A stretch of DNA of 64,000 nt, from positions 27,128 to 91,127 of the forward strand of contig WGNO01000053.1 of assembly GCA_016124525.1 (NCBI GenBank), given 5' to 3'. Within the stretch, counting starts at the first letter, position 1. Each line of letters opens with the position of its first letter. Below, in pieces: positions 8,023 through 17,174 of the stretch. The notes below the pieces were generated by a model, which did not search any database, was not told the DNA's origin, and saw nothing but the letters and a program-made list of their open reading frames with translations. The position numbers and the translations under genes are program-made. This stretch comes from Nostoc sp. RI_552. Lineage in GTDB: Bacteria; Cyanobacteriota; Cyanobacteriia; Cyanobacteriales; Nostocaceae.

Positions 8023-9714
8023 TTACCTCCGTTTCCACCAGATAATAGTTGCGGTCATTAAACCTATGAAAGGTAAGATCAGCAAAGACGAGAATGCTAA
8101 CACATTAGCTTGTAGGACATTCAGATTAATTCGACGGTTTCTCGGTTCTTTGGGACGAATAGAAAGGGGTTGCTGATCTTGTTGACTTAACCAGGTAACA
8201 GAGTTTAGAAAAACATCTCCATTGAGTTGCTGTGTAAATAGTCCATCGGTGGCGAAATCAGAATCTCCTATCACTACTAGTCGCGACTCATTTTTAGGTT
8301 CTTCTGGCTTATCTTCGGTAGGGGAATTGGACTTGGTTTCATTTGTAGTTGCGGGTGATGGTGTGGGTGAAGCTTGAGGAGGGTTGGTTTCATTTGTAGT
8401 TGTGGGTGATGGTGTGGGTGAAGCTTGAGGAGGGTTGGTTTTGGCTGGTATTGTTCTTCTTAAAGCCACCCCCAAAGTCAAAGGGCCTGGGATGTCTGTT
8501 TCTGAATCAAATTCTAACTTTTCGCTGTTCAGGTCGCTTTCGGCCCAACTGTCAGGATAAGCTTTGGTTTCGAGTAAAGTAGTGGATTCAATGCCATCCA
8601 CAGAGGTAATATCTAAAGGTCTTGCTAATCTGTAAAAAGAAATGCCATTACGAAAATCTTTTGTAATTGGATGTTGCCCATAATTTGTCACAATGGGGAC
8701 AGCAGGGCCTAGTCCCACACCTGCACCTGAAATATCTACTGCTAAACGATTATCCAACCTAACACCCCACTTTTGTAACAGGCTGTCGAGATTAGTATCA
8801 GTATTGGAATCAATCATTAATAGTAAATTACCACCGCCATTAAGATAATCTTGTAAGGCTTTCAGTTCGTTATCGAATAATTCTTGTTTAGGACCTGCTA
8901 TTACAACAACAGCTGCATCTTGTGGAACTTGGGATTTTTCTACCAAATTCAGTGGTGATGCAGTGTAATTTCTGTCAGCTAACCCCTGAACGGCTTGTGA
9001 AATTCCTCCTTGACTAGATGTAATTGGTGGTTCGCCATGACCTTGGAGAAAATAAACTGGAGTTGTTATTGCATTAGTAATTTGTTGTAGACGATTTGTT
9101 AATCTTACTTCTGACAAACGTTCATTGACATTTAACGTTTGGACTAATTGGCGATTATCTCCAGATTCTAGGTAAACTTCTCCATAGTCTTGAACACCAA
9201 ACTTATTTGCTAATCCTGGTTTACCTTGGGGATCAACATACTCAAATTGAAAATTGCTATTTTCTCGACGATAGTTTTCTAATAATTCCTGATCTTGGCT
9301 ATGGACATTGATATCAAATATCCACACCTTGACGGACTGACCCAAGCCACGCACTAATTCTTGGGACTGGGGAGCTAAAGTAAATAATTGGGCTTCAGTT
9401 AAGTCTTTCCGTAAGTTGTAGCGAATCCCCAAAAAGTTAACTAAGCCTAAAATCACGAACATAGCTACAGTGGCCAGTAAAGCGTTAGTACCAGCTTGGG
9501 TAGAACGGCGATTCCACCATTTAGTTTGCAGACTTTGGAACACTATCCACAAACTAATAATGACAATTCCTGTAATCAGAAATATTAAAGGAATAATTCT
9601 CCAGTTTCCCGAAACCAAACCAGAAGTTAAGCCGACACTCAGTAAGAACGAGCCTAACCAAAATAGATATTTTCCAACTTTGTTTTTTTTGATCATGTTC
9701 ATGTTATTTTTCAT
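8023..9714 (-). CDS. GldG-family ABC transporter auxiliary protein
   Basis: This 563-residue membrane protein has three N-terminal hydrophobic segments (about 14-35, 39-60 and 78-98). A large extracytoplasmic ABC-auxiliary domain follows (about 100-500, with YFLQGHGEPP near 218 and LLLMIDSNTDTN near 297), then a C-terminal membrane segment (about 535-557) ending in basic residues. This matches GldG-type partners of ABC-2 exporters. Around residues 425-465 there is a low-complexity Pro/Thr/Ser linker made by an exact 17-residue tandem duplication. It lies between the GldF-like permease and the DUF4340 gene. The role in this organism is inferred only by family. Confidence 0.85.
   Translation of the reverse strand: MKNNMNMIKKNKVGKYLFWLGSFLLSVGLTSGLVSGNWRIIPLIFLITGIVIISLWIVFQSLQTKWWNRRSTQAGTNALLATVAMFVILGLVNFLGIRYNLRKDLTEAQLFTLAPQSQELVRGLGQSVKVWIFDINVHSQDQELLENYRRENSNFQFEYVDPQGKPGLANKFGVQDYGEVYLESGDNRQLVQTLNVNERLSEVRLTNRLQQITNAITTPVYFLQGHGEPPITSSQGGISQAVQGLADRNYTASPLNLVEKSQVPQDAAVVVIAGPKQELFDNELKALQDYLNGGGNLLLMIDSNTDTNLDSLLQKWGVRLDNRLAVDISGAGVGLGPAVPIVTNYGQHPITKDFRNGISFYRLARPLDITSVDGIESTTLLETKAYPDSWAESDLNSEKLEFDSETDIPGPLTLGVALRRTIPAKTNPPQASPTPSPTTTNETNPPQASPTPSPATTNETKSNSPTEDKPEEPKNESRLVVIGDSDFATDGLFTQQLNGDVFLNSVTWLSQQDQQPLSIRPKEPRNRRINLNVLQANVLAFSSLLILPFIGLMTATIIWWKRR
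8336..8440 (-). repeat. 51-bp in-frame tandem duplication within the GldG-like gene
   Basis: Two adjacent 51-bp units with one nucleotide difference (gcg versus gtg on the plus strand) encode two copies of NPPQASPTPSP plus a TTTNET or ATTNET end. A short third remnant follows. The near identity suggests a recent slip or unequal crossover in a linker that tolerates length change. Confidence 0.9.
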
Positions 9715-9757
9715 CAGTCAATAGTCATTAGTTATGAGTCAATTAATTAACTTTTAA

Positions 9758-10570
9758 CTACTGACGTTGAAACCGCAATGTATCAATAGACTGGGCTGTA
9801 AGAAAAATCCCCAAAAAAATGTAACTGGTAAATAAAATTAAAGCACTGGTATCAAAAATACCTTGAATCAAAGTGTTGTAATGTTTTAACAAGGAGAAAT
9901 GACCCAATATTTCTCCCACTGATCCGCCGACAGTTTTAGCTATTACATCAATAAACAATAATAATAAAACTAAGGCAAAGGTTAGAACAGCAGACAAAAT
10001 TGTACTGTCGGTGAGAGAGGAAATAAACATTCCTAATGATAAAATTGCTGCTGCAAGCAAGATTAAGCCAAAATGCCCGAGCAAAGGAATCATGGGGGAC
10101 ATGGGAGGATTTGACGCACTAATAGCCATAGACTGAAATAGGAACAATGGTATAATTAGCGTTATAAAAAATGTCAGTACGCCTAATAATTTACCTACAG
10201 CCACCGCCCAGTTTGTAACAGGTGAGGTAGCTAAAAGTTCTAAAGTGCCACGCTTGCGTTCTTCAGCATAGAGTCCCATGGATAGAATTGGCAGGATAAA
10301 TAACAATAGCCAACCCATACGATCTAAAAATGCCCGGACAAATTCGTAGGGTACATCTATGGGTGGTATTGGTACACCTAGTTGTTGTCCTTGTAAATCT
10401 AATTGTGCCACGGTGGGCAAAATGCCGTCTGGCCCGAGCAAAATTGTCACCAAGAATAATCCAGCTATAAACCAAAACACAGCAGCGATGGCATAAGCTA
10501 GGGGAGAGACAAAATAACTTTGTAATTCTCGGCGATAAATGGCAATAATATTACTCAGCACTATACCCAT
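9758..10570 (-). CDS. ABC-2 type permease (GldF-like)
   Basis: This 270-residue protein has about six membrane segments and the ABC-2 permease layout. It starts with an amphipathic IIAIYRRELQSYFVSPLAY segment and carries the EERKRGTLELLATSPV motif near residues 107-122, typical of this family. The gene begins directly at the stop of the ATPase gene (TAAATG), so translation is coupled. Together with the ATPase and the GldG-like protein it should form one inner-membrane export complex. In Bacteroidetes homologues are linked to gliding; whether that holds for this cyanobacterium is open. Confidence 0.85.
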   Translation of the reverse strand: MGIVLSNIIAIYRRELQSYFVSPLAYAIAAVFWFIAGLFLVTILLGPDGILPTVAQLDLQGQQLGVPIPPIDVPYEFVRAFLDRMGWLLLFILPILSMGLYAEERKRGTLELLATSPVTNWAVAVGKLLGVLTFFITLIIPLFLFQSMAISASNPPMSPMIPLLGHFGLILLAAAILSLGMFISSLTDSTILSAVLTFALVLLLLFIDVIAKTVGGSVGEILGHFSLLKHYNTLIQGIFDTSALILFTSYIFLGIFLTAQSIDTLRFQRQ

Positions 10571-11566
10571 TTATGCTGCTTCTCCTTCGGTAGTTTCTGA
10601 ATCTGCAAGGGAATCTAAGTTCTTTTCGGCTGTGGTCAATTGCAAAAACACATCTTCTAGGGTAGCGCTGACACGCCGCATTTCATACAATCCAAAACCT
10701 GCATTGACTAAGGTTGTAGCAATATCTTTTCCTGGTTCAATTCCAGGTTTTGATATTACCCGGAGGGAGGCGCGGTTATCACCAGATGGGTGATGACCAG
10801 AAACGGATTCCACCAGACCTACACCAGGGAGATTTTGGAGAACTTGTTTTGCTAAATTAGTCTCTCCCTCAATTTCTAATTCATATCCTGACCCACCTGC
10901 CAACTGGGTCATCAAGTTTTCTGGTGTATTGGTTGCTACAATTTTGCCTCCGTTGATAATTGCCACTCGGCTACAGGTCATACTCACTTCTGGTAGAATA
11001 TGGGTGGACAGAATAATTGTATGAGTACCGGCGAGGCTTTTAATTAAATTGCGAACTTCAATAATTTGCCGGGGGTCAAGTCCTACGGTAGGTTCATCTA
11101 AAATAATGGCTGGTGGATCATGTACAATCGCTTGAGCAATGCCGACTCTTTGGCGATATCCTTTGGAAAGTTTGCGGATAATAACCTGACGCTTGTCTTG
11201 TAAGTTGCACCGTTCAATGGCTGCTGTGACTTTATTAGCGCGATGGACTCGGGGTATTCCTTTGATTCTCGTGACAAAATGCAAAAATCCTTCTACCGTC
11301 ATTTCTGGATATAATGGCGGGGTTTCTGGTAAATAGCCAATGCGTTGGCGCACCGCTAGAGAATTTTCATTCACATCAAAGCCAGCAATTCTGGCTTTAC
11401 CATCAGTAGCGGGTAAATAACCTGCTAAAATACGCATGGTTGTGGTCTTACCAGCACCATTAGGCCCTAAAAAGCCCAAAATTTCCCCAGGTTCTACTCT
11501 AAAGGTAACGTCATGAATAGCTGGGGTAGAACCATAGGTTTTGCTCAAGTGTTCTACTTCAATCAT
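10571..11566 (-). CDS. ABC transporter ATP-binding protein (GldA-like)
   Basis: This is the ATPase of the Gld-type exporter. Counted from the preferred start, Met at 11566 (MIEVEHLSKTYG), Walker A GPNGAGKTT is near residue 37, the signature LSKGYRQR near 130, and Walker B IILDEPTVGLDP near 150. The C-terminal third carries the extra domain common in ABC-2 ATPases. An upstream Met at 11602 would add 12 residues that do not resemble the family, so the internal start is favoured. It is the first of four tightly packed genes running down to 7384. Confidence 0.88.
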   Translation of the reverse strand: MIEVEHLSKTYGSTPAIHDVTFRVEPGEILGFLGPNGAGKTTTMRILAGYLPATDGKARIAGFDVNENSLAVRQRIGYLPETPPLYPEMTVEGFLHFVTRIKGIPRVHRANKVTAAIERCNLQDKRQVIIRKLSKGYRQRVGIAQAIVHDPPAIILDEPTVGLDPRQIIEVRNLIKSLAGTHTIILSTHILPEVSMTCSRVAIINGGKIVATNTPENLMTQLAGGSGYELEIEGETNLAKQVLQNLPGVGLVESVSGHHPSGDNRASLRVISKPGIEPGKDIATTLVNAGFGLYEMRRVSATLEDVFLQLTTAEKNLDSLADSETTEGEAA

Positions 11567-11652
11567 CGGTCTAGTGACAGGAAAATAGAGAATACCAAAC
11601 AATCTTAGATCACTTAGTGAATTATCCCCAGGTGAAGTTGCAAAACTAGGGA

Positions 11653-12642
11653 TTACCTGTTCAGTGGCTCTGTAACCAATAAATACTTAAATAAATCGTC
11701 AAGTATTGCATGAGCCGATAAAATGCTGCCAAAAATCCAGTAACTAGAATCGACGGTATAAACACGCTGATTTTGAACTACATTGAGAGTCTGCCAAAGA
11801 TGAGTATTTTGATATTGAGTAAATAATTTTTTAGCTCCAGGGTCTACTGCTATAAATAAAACATCAGCATCAAGTAAATCTATCCGTTCCAAGGTCAATT
11901 TTACCAAAGTATCATCAGGACTATTGATTAGTTGACGTTGATGAACTGGCATATTAATTCCTACCTCTGCCAAAATACTGCCAGGAAAAGAAAACTGAGA
12001 ACGAAACTCAGGAAGCTTAACCCCACCGTGAAAACGACTCACAGAAACCTCGAGTTTATGGATTTTGTCACCCAATGCAGTGCGTAATTTTGCTAGGCGT
12101 TGTTGATATTCGTTTAATAATGCTTTAGCTGTTGTAGTTTTATTTACTATTTTAGCAATATCTAGCAAAGTTTCTTGCCATTGTTTATGTACGTAGTTCA
12201 GTTTAACTGTAGGTGCTATTTGGGAAAATAATTTATAATTTTCTGCTTCAATACCATATAAACTAATAATTAAATCGGGATTTAGTTTCAATATTGTTTC
12301 TAAGTTAAAATTATGCTCCTTTCCTATATAAACTATACCTTTCATTTCATTTTGGAGTAAATTAGCTTTACTAGCCACAAAAGCTGTATCGACTGTACCT
12401 ATTGGTTTTAAACCTAACGCGATTAAAGCTTCTAAAGATACTTGTTCTGTAGCAATAATACGCTGTGGGTTATTAGGAACACAAGTTACACCTAATTGAT
12501 GCTTAATTAAATGACATTGTGATTTGAATAATTTTGGTGTTGGTAAATTAGCATCTGGATAAGTATGGCAAGCAGTAAATATGCAGAACAAAAAAACTAT
12601 TAGTAGAGATAATCTCAAGTAACAAAAAAGATTTTTGTTCAT
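11653..12642 (-). CDS. Iron-siderophore ABC transporter substrate-binding lipoprotein (FecB-type)
   Basis: This 329-residue periplasmic binding protein of the cluster A-II (helical-backbone) type captures ferric siderophore for an ABC importer. A signal peptide ends in a lipobox with Cys25 (FTAC). The family-typical segments RIIATEQVSLEALIALGLKPIG (about 63-84) and LNPDLIISLYG (near 118) are present. No permease or ATPase for it is in the window, so it must use partners encoded elsewhere. It sits between the TonB receptor gene and the Gld operon on the same strand. Repeated ATAATAATT boxes precede its start. Confidence 0.85.
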   Translation of the reverse strand: MNKNLFCYLRLSLLIVFLFCIFTACHTYPDANLPTPKLFKSQCHLIKHQLGVTCVPNNPQRIIATEQVSLEALIALGLKPIGTVDTAFVASKANLLQNEMKGIVYIGKEHNFNLETILKLNPDLIISLYGIEAENYKLFSQIAPTVKLNYVHKQWQETLLDIAKIVNKTTTAKALLNEYQQRLAKLRTALGDKIHKLEVSVSRFHGGVKLPEFRSQFSFPGSILAEVGINMPVHQRQLINSPDDTLVKLTLERIDLLDADVLFIAVDPGAKKLFTQYQNTHLWQTLNVVQNQRVYTVDSSYWIFGSILSAHAILDDLFKYLLVTEPLNR

Positions 12643-13018
12643 TATGTTAACAGATTTTTAACGCAAAATTGAGATAATAATTCATAATAATTATTTTTTA
12701 TACCATGATATTAACCAATTAAATAAAGTGGTTGACTGTGGGCAAATAGTACATCTGCTAAAGTAGTAATACCAGAATAATGTGGTTTTATTAAAGTGAT
12801 TTAACCTAGGTAAAATCCTCATTATTACTTGGTTTTATTATTTCAGCAGGAATTTTGTAATTGAACTATTCCAGAGGATAATTTGTACCGCTATTGGTAA
12901 TATTCCCCAAAGGCGGTATATAGGTTTTGTTAATTCAATATTGGCTGTTCTGGTTAAAATTCCACGAAATGAATCTGTACGGAGCCTATGGTAGTATCTG
13001 CCATTAGGAAAGTCAATA
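12643..13018. other. Intergenic region between the fecB-type gene and the TonB receptor gene
   Basis: About 375 bp. Near the fecB-type start it has the direct repeat ATAATAATT at 12674-12682 and 12684-12692. From about 13018 down to 12838 on the minus strand there is an open frame without a plausible start codon, described among the findings. No RNA gene was recognised. Confidence 0.4.
12674..12692 (-). promoter_or_regulatory. Candidate iron-responsive operator before the fecB-type gene
   Basis: ATAATAATT occurs twice with a 10-bp period, about 32 bp upstream of the start codon at 12642. The surrounding GAGATAATAATTCATAATAA loosely resembles arrays of the GATAAT hexamer recognised by Fur. 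AT-richness makes chance similarity possible. Confidence 0.3.
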
Positions 13019-15601
13019 TCAAAAATCGAAGGAAATGTTTCCTAAAACCGTCAAAGGTGCGGCTGGAACAATGAAAAAGGTTTGAGACTCGTAATATTTG
13101 GTGTCAAACAAATTTTTAAAATTGACAGCAGCGCGCCAATTATTCCGCTGATAGAAAATACTCGCGTCTGTTCTCACATAAGAAGGAATTTGGATTTGAT
13201 TTGGTAAAGAGCCTGCACGTTCACCAGCATAAACTAATCCTAATCCTAGTCCCAAACCTTGTAAATTACCTTGTTGGAGTTCATAGGTAGTCCACAAACT
13301 AGCACTATGATAAGGTACACCAGGTAAACGATCATTAATTAGTTCTGGGCTGTTATCTTCACTGACATAAGCATGTGTATAGGCATAAGTAGCAATTACT
13401 TTCCATCCAGGAAGAATTTCTCCTACTATATCTAGTTCAACACCTCGGCTTTTTTGCTCACCTGTTTGCACACTAAAGTCAGTATCAATTGGGTCAGGAG
13501 TTAATACGTTTTTCTTAGAAATATCAAAAAAAGCTAAAGTTGTAGAAAGCTGATTATTCAGAAAATCTTGTTTAATTCCTATTTCAAATTGTTCTGATGT
13601 TTCTGGTTTAAATGGTTCATTATTGCGGCTTCTACCAAAATATTGCGGGTTGAATGAATTTGTCCAACTGGCATAAATGGAGGTGGTGTCTGTAGGTTGA
13701 TAAACTATACCTAAACGGGGAGAAAATTCCGCATCTGAATTTCTAGTGTTTAAATCTGGTTCGTCTTCGTATATGTCGTAGGAGTCTACCCAGTCAAAAC
13801 GACCGCCAGCTAAGAATTTAAGATTGGGTGTAAGTTCAATTAAATTTTGTAAATAAACTGCAATATTTTCTGCACCATATTCCCCAATGTAAGTGCGACG
13901 TATATTTTCTGGTTGTGCGCCATATACTGGGTTGAAGATATTTAATTCTGCAATATTACCTTGGAAAAAATTGCTTTTGAATTGATAACTAGATAACTCT
14001 AATCCAAGTAATAAATTATGGTGAATTAAGCCTGTATTAAATTTACCGGTAATTTCATTTTGAAAAGCAAAGTTTGTTGTGTCACTTTCGGAACGACGAA
14101 ATCTGCGGCGTACTGTCTGCCCATCTGCTGTAATTCCCCTAGATTGTACACCTTGAGAAGCACCGCTAACTTTCAGGATGTTAAAGGCTTGGCGGAATTT
14201 CCACTTGTTGTTGTACCCGAATTTGCTTTCTAAATTGTAGGCGAAGTTGTTGGATCTATATTCAGCATCCTGGAGATTTGGTTCATCTAAAGAGCGGGTA
14301 ATGGGAAGGTCAAAAATTACTGTGCTATCAGAAGTAAAACCCCGATCAAACCCGTAGTTGTATTTCTGATATTCATAGGCAAAGGTGACATTGGTGTTTT
14401 CTGCTACTTTGACATTAACAACGGGATTAATAAATGTACTTTCATTATCTACAAAATCCCGGAAACTGTTAGCATTTTCATAAGCTACATTTAACCGATA
14501 CAGTGCAGCCCTATTTTCTGTGAGTGGACCTGTGAAATCAATTGTGCCACGATAAAAATCATAGCTGCCAATTGTTCCACTAATTTGATAGAAGGGGTCT
14601 GGTAGGGGTTTTTTAGTAATTGTGTTAACTACACCACCGGGATTGCTAGCACTTCCATATAAAACAGAAGCAGGCCCTTTGAGAAATTCCACTTTTTCAA
14701 TATTGGCCACATCACGGGGACTGGTAAAACCAAAATCTTTAAACCCATCACGCAGAGCTTCAAAACCTGTAGCAAAACCACGAATAAAATAACCTTGTGA
14801 TGCGAGTCCACCTAAAGTTCCTTGAGGACGCACACCACTAATATTATCGGCTAGTTCGTTGAGTCTAACTACTTGACGGTCTTGAATAACTTGTTTAGGG
14901 ATTACTTGTACTGATGCTGGAACATCCCCCATTGGTACATCTAATTTTGTGGCTGTTGATTCTTCGGTAACTCGATAGCTATTTTGTTCACCTGTAACTA
15001 GTAGTTCAATAGGTGCATCGGTTTCAGTGGTTGGTTTTGCTGTAGTTTCTCTAGTCGGGTTATCCTTTGATGGCTGTTGTGGGGTTTCTAGTTGGGATGT
15101 GGAAGATGTTGCAGTTGTGATGCTAAAAATTAAACCTTCATCACTGTCAAGTAGTGTGTAAGTGGGTGTTTTTGTTTCACCGATGATAGTTACCCTGATA
15201 GTGTTATTGTCTTGATTGATAACTAGGACTTCGGCAATACCTGCAACAGGTTGTTTTTGACGAAATGTATTCTCTGATGTTAAACGCAGTTGAGCGTTGG
15301 TAATATCAGCAATTAAACTATTACCAGAAATGCTGCTTGCTACTTGCAATTCTGGACTTTGCTTGGTCTCTATAATTACTTCTATACCTGTATGTATGGT
15401 ATCAACCCGTACTCCATTGACCACAATTGGAGATGTCAAGGTGGATGCTTGAGATAGTAATTGTTTGACATTTCCAGAGGTACTAACTTGTTCAAACAGG
15501 GGAGAAGTTTTTAGGCTGTTCTCACTTCCCAAGGCTGGTTGTGCAGCAACTACTACCCCTGTTAACCACAAACCCATCAATAATTGCGGTTGTCTTTTCA
15601 T
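13019..15601 (-). CDS. TonB-dependent siderophore receptor with AMIN domain
   Basis: This 860-residue outer-membrane receptor imports ferric siderophore using TonB energy. A signal peptide (to about residue 25) is followed by an AMIN domain (about 55-150), typical of cyanobacterial siderophore receptors. A Thr/Ser/Pro linker, a plug domain (about 205-330, with MGDVPASVQVIPKQVIQDR and LKGPASVLYGSASNPGGVVN) and a beta-barrel ending in SFDF complete it. The terminal Phe fits the outer-membrane assembly signal. Neighbours are the fecB-type gene downstream and an AraC regulator upstream. A 16-bp direct repeat in the promoter region suggests control by that regulator. Confidence 0.93.
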   Translation of the reverse strand: MKRQPQLLMGLWLTGVVVAAQPALGSENSLKTSPLFEQVSTSGNVKQLLSQASTLTSPIVVNGVRVDTIHTGIEVIIETKQSPELQVASSISGNSLIADITNAQLRLTSENTFRQKQPVAGIAEVLVINQDNNTIRVTIIGETKTPTYTLLDSDEGLIFSITTATSSTSQLETPQQPSKDNPTRETTAKPTTETDAPIELLVTGEQNSYRVTEESTATKLDVPMGDVPASVQVIPKQVIQDRQVVRLNELADNISGVRPQGTLGGLASQGYFIRGFATGFEALRDGFKDFGFTSPRDVANIEKVEFLKGPASVLYGSASNPGGVVNTITKKPLPDPFYQISGTIGSYDFYRGTIDFTGPLTENRAALYRLNVAYENANSFRDFVDNESTFINPVVNVKVAENTNVTFAYEYQKYNYGFDRGFTSDSTVIFDLPITRSLDEPNLQDAEYRSNNFAYNLESKFGYNNKWKFRQAFNILKVSGASQGVQSRGITADGQTVRRRFRRSESDTTNFAFQNEITGKFNTGLIHHNLLLGLELSSYQFKSNFFQGNIAELNIFNPVYGAQPENIRRTYIGEYGAENIAVYLQNLIELTPNLKFLAGGRFDWVDSYDIYEDEPDLNTRNSDAEFSPRLGIVYQPTDTTSIYASWTNSFNPQYFGRSRNNEPFKPETSEQFEIGIKQDFLNNQLSTTLAFFDISKKNVLTPDPIDTDFSVQTGEQKSRGVELDIVGEILPGWKVIATYAYTHAYVSEDNSPELINDRLPGVPYHSASLWTTYELQQGNLQGLGLGLGLVYAGERAGSLPNQIQIPSYVRTDASIFYQRNNWRAAVNFKNLFDTKYYESQTFFIVPAAPLTVLGNISFDF

Positions 15602-15714
15602 ATCTCCTCACCTAGACAAGCCTCTATAAATGCTAGAGGCTTTTATGACTATACTAAGAATATTTTTCAATAAGCTTAATCTAGAATGATGTGATTTTGA
15701 AGACCTGATTGAAT

Positions 15715-15751
15715 CTGAAACGGATTTTTTTGAGCCTGAAACGGATTTTTT
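15715..15751 (-). promoter_or_regulatory. Tandem direct repeat upstream of the TonB receptor gene
   Basis: The 16-mer CTGAAACGGATTTTTT is present at 15715-15730 and again, identically, at 15736-15751. The period is 21 bp, two helical turns. It lies about 115 bp upstream of the receptor start and 119 bp beyond the end of the AraC gene. AraC-family activators often bind same-face direct repeats, so this is a strong operator candidate. Confidence 0.6.
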
Positions 15752-15869
15752 ATCTAGATTTTACAGCAACTAACTGTATGTTTGCTGATAATTGCTTTAT
15801 TCGACTTTCAAATTACATTAAGTTATGAAAAAAATAAAATAATTTTGTAGTCAGCAATTTGCTTCACTG

Positions 15870-16877
15870 TTACTCTCTCAGATTTTTCAAACATCCTCTT
15901 AGAAGTAAATCATAAGATTTAGGATTGGTGTTAAATTCCTTACGGAAAGCTGCTGCAAAACGGCTTTGATTTGCATAGCCAACAGCACGAGCTATTTCTT
16001 TGACATTCATTTCACCTGCTAACAGCAATTGGCGTGCTTTTTCCATGCGTTGTTGCTGTAAGTAGCTAAATGCAGTTGTACCAAATACTTGGCGAAAGCC
16101 TAACTTTAGTTTATAGTCGTTTAATCCTACTTTCTTGGCTAGTTCTAGTAATGAGGGTGGATTGTTTAAATTTTGAGCTAAAATTTCTTTAGCATAATAG
16201 ATTCTATCAATATCATCTTGTTTTAAAGCAGTTACTTTCGCGGAAATATTTTTGCTTTTGGCTAATTGTTCCAGTTTTAATGCAATTAATTCTAAACACT
16301 TACTTTCTAAATAAATTTTTTTAGTTAAACCTGTAAAAGGACAATTAATGATTTGTTCAAGAGCTATACGCATTTCTGGAGTAATATTATCAATTTGAAA
16401 GTTTTGCTCTTGATTGGGTTCCGTGAGTTTTTTAATGATTGGCGGCGAGATGGCACTCAAGCTATTTGTAATAAAATTACTGAGTAATTCAGTGGATTCT
16501 AGATGTATATCAACTTTTAAAAGTCTTTGATGTCGGCAAAATTCAGATTTGGCGGTTTGGTGGACACCGCCACTGCAAAAAAAATTTTGTCCTGGATGAG
16601 TATTATTCCAATATCCTAACAGATGAAAACCAAATTCCAGACCTTCATTATAAATTGCTTTTGGGGATCTTTCAATAATTAAGTTCTGATGAAAATTAGC
16701 ATCAATAATTAGTAAATTAATCTCACGAAGTTCAATCCAACGTTCATATCCACTACCAAATTCTTGAGGACATAAGTTAATAATATCAGATGGATCTGAT
16801 GGATCTGGGGCTTTGGTATTTTGGTTGCGTTCTCTCCACAATTCTTGGTAATGTGCCAGTGAAACAATATTCGCCAT
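15870..16877 (-). CDS. AraC-family transcriptional regulator (PchR-like)
   Basis: This 335-residue protein has a long N-terminal sensory region and a C-terminal AraC DNA-binding domain (about 225-325). Both helix-turn-helix units are visible: LLELAKKVGLNDYKLKLGFR and VKEIARAVGYANQSRFAAAF. Cyanobacterial PchR-like regulators of this size sit next to TonB receptors and activate siderophore uptake when iron is scarce. Here the gene is immediately upstream of such a receptor on the same strand, with a repeated 16-mer between them. The ligand is not identifiable from sequence. Confidence 0.88.
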   Translation of the reverse strand: MANIVSLAHYQELWRERNQNTKAPDPSDPSDIINLCPQEFGSGYERWIELREINLLIIDANFHQNLIIERSPKAIYNEGLEFGFHLLGYWNNTHPGQNFFCSGGVHQTAKSEFCRHQRLLKVDIHLESTELLSNFITNSLSAISPPIIKKLTEPNQEQNFQIDNITPEMRIALEQIINCPFTGLTKKIYLESKCLELIALKLEQLAKSKNISAKVTALKQDDIDRIYYAKEILAQNLNNPPSLLELAKKVGLNDYKLKLGFRQVFGTTAFSYLQQQRMEKARQLLLAGEMNVKEIARAVGYANQSRFAAAFRKEFNTNPKSYDLLLRGCLKNLRE

Positions 16878-16997
16878 GGGCTGCCCTAAAAAACAACTAA
16901 TCTCAATTAATTTACACTACTATAGATAGATTTTCTCAAATAGCTTTGTATGTAAATGTATCAAAATATAACAATGGTGTCTAGAGTTTAGTTTACA

Positions 16998-17080
16998 TTC
17001 CCCACAGCTAGAAGCTCAGGGATTCTTGCTTCAAAGGAATTTCAATGAATTTACCTGGGCTAACGGCAAGCATCTTCGTG
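16998..17080 (+). repeat. Dispersed palindromic repeat, copy 1
   Basis: The segment carries CCCACAGCTAGAAG, then GATTCTTGCTTCAAAGG, then an AATGAATTTACC block. These blocks recur in the same order at 25641 and, with changes, at 20575 and 45538. The hairpin-forming start resembles the terminal hairpins of IS200/IS605-type elements of cyanobacteria. No transposase is present, so it would be a non-autonomous relic. Confidence 0.65.
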
Positions 17081-17174
17081 TAGGATTAATTTCTATGCTG
17101 TTAACCTATATTTTACTTTCCATTTTTCGCCGCTAAATTTGTTCTGCATCCCAATGCAAAGGGATATCTTCACT

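Noticed and set aside
8400..8582. Plus-strand open frame opposite the GldG-like gene
   Set aside because: It is the antisense of the duplicated Pro/Ser/Thr linker and has no independent support.
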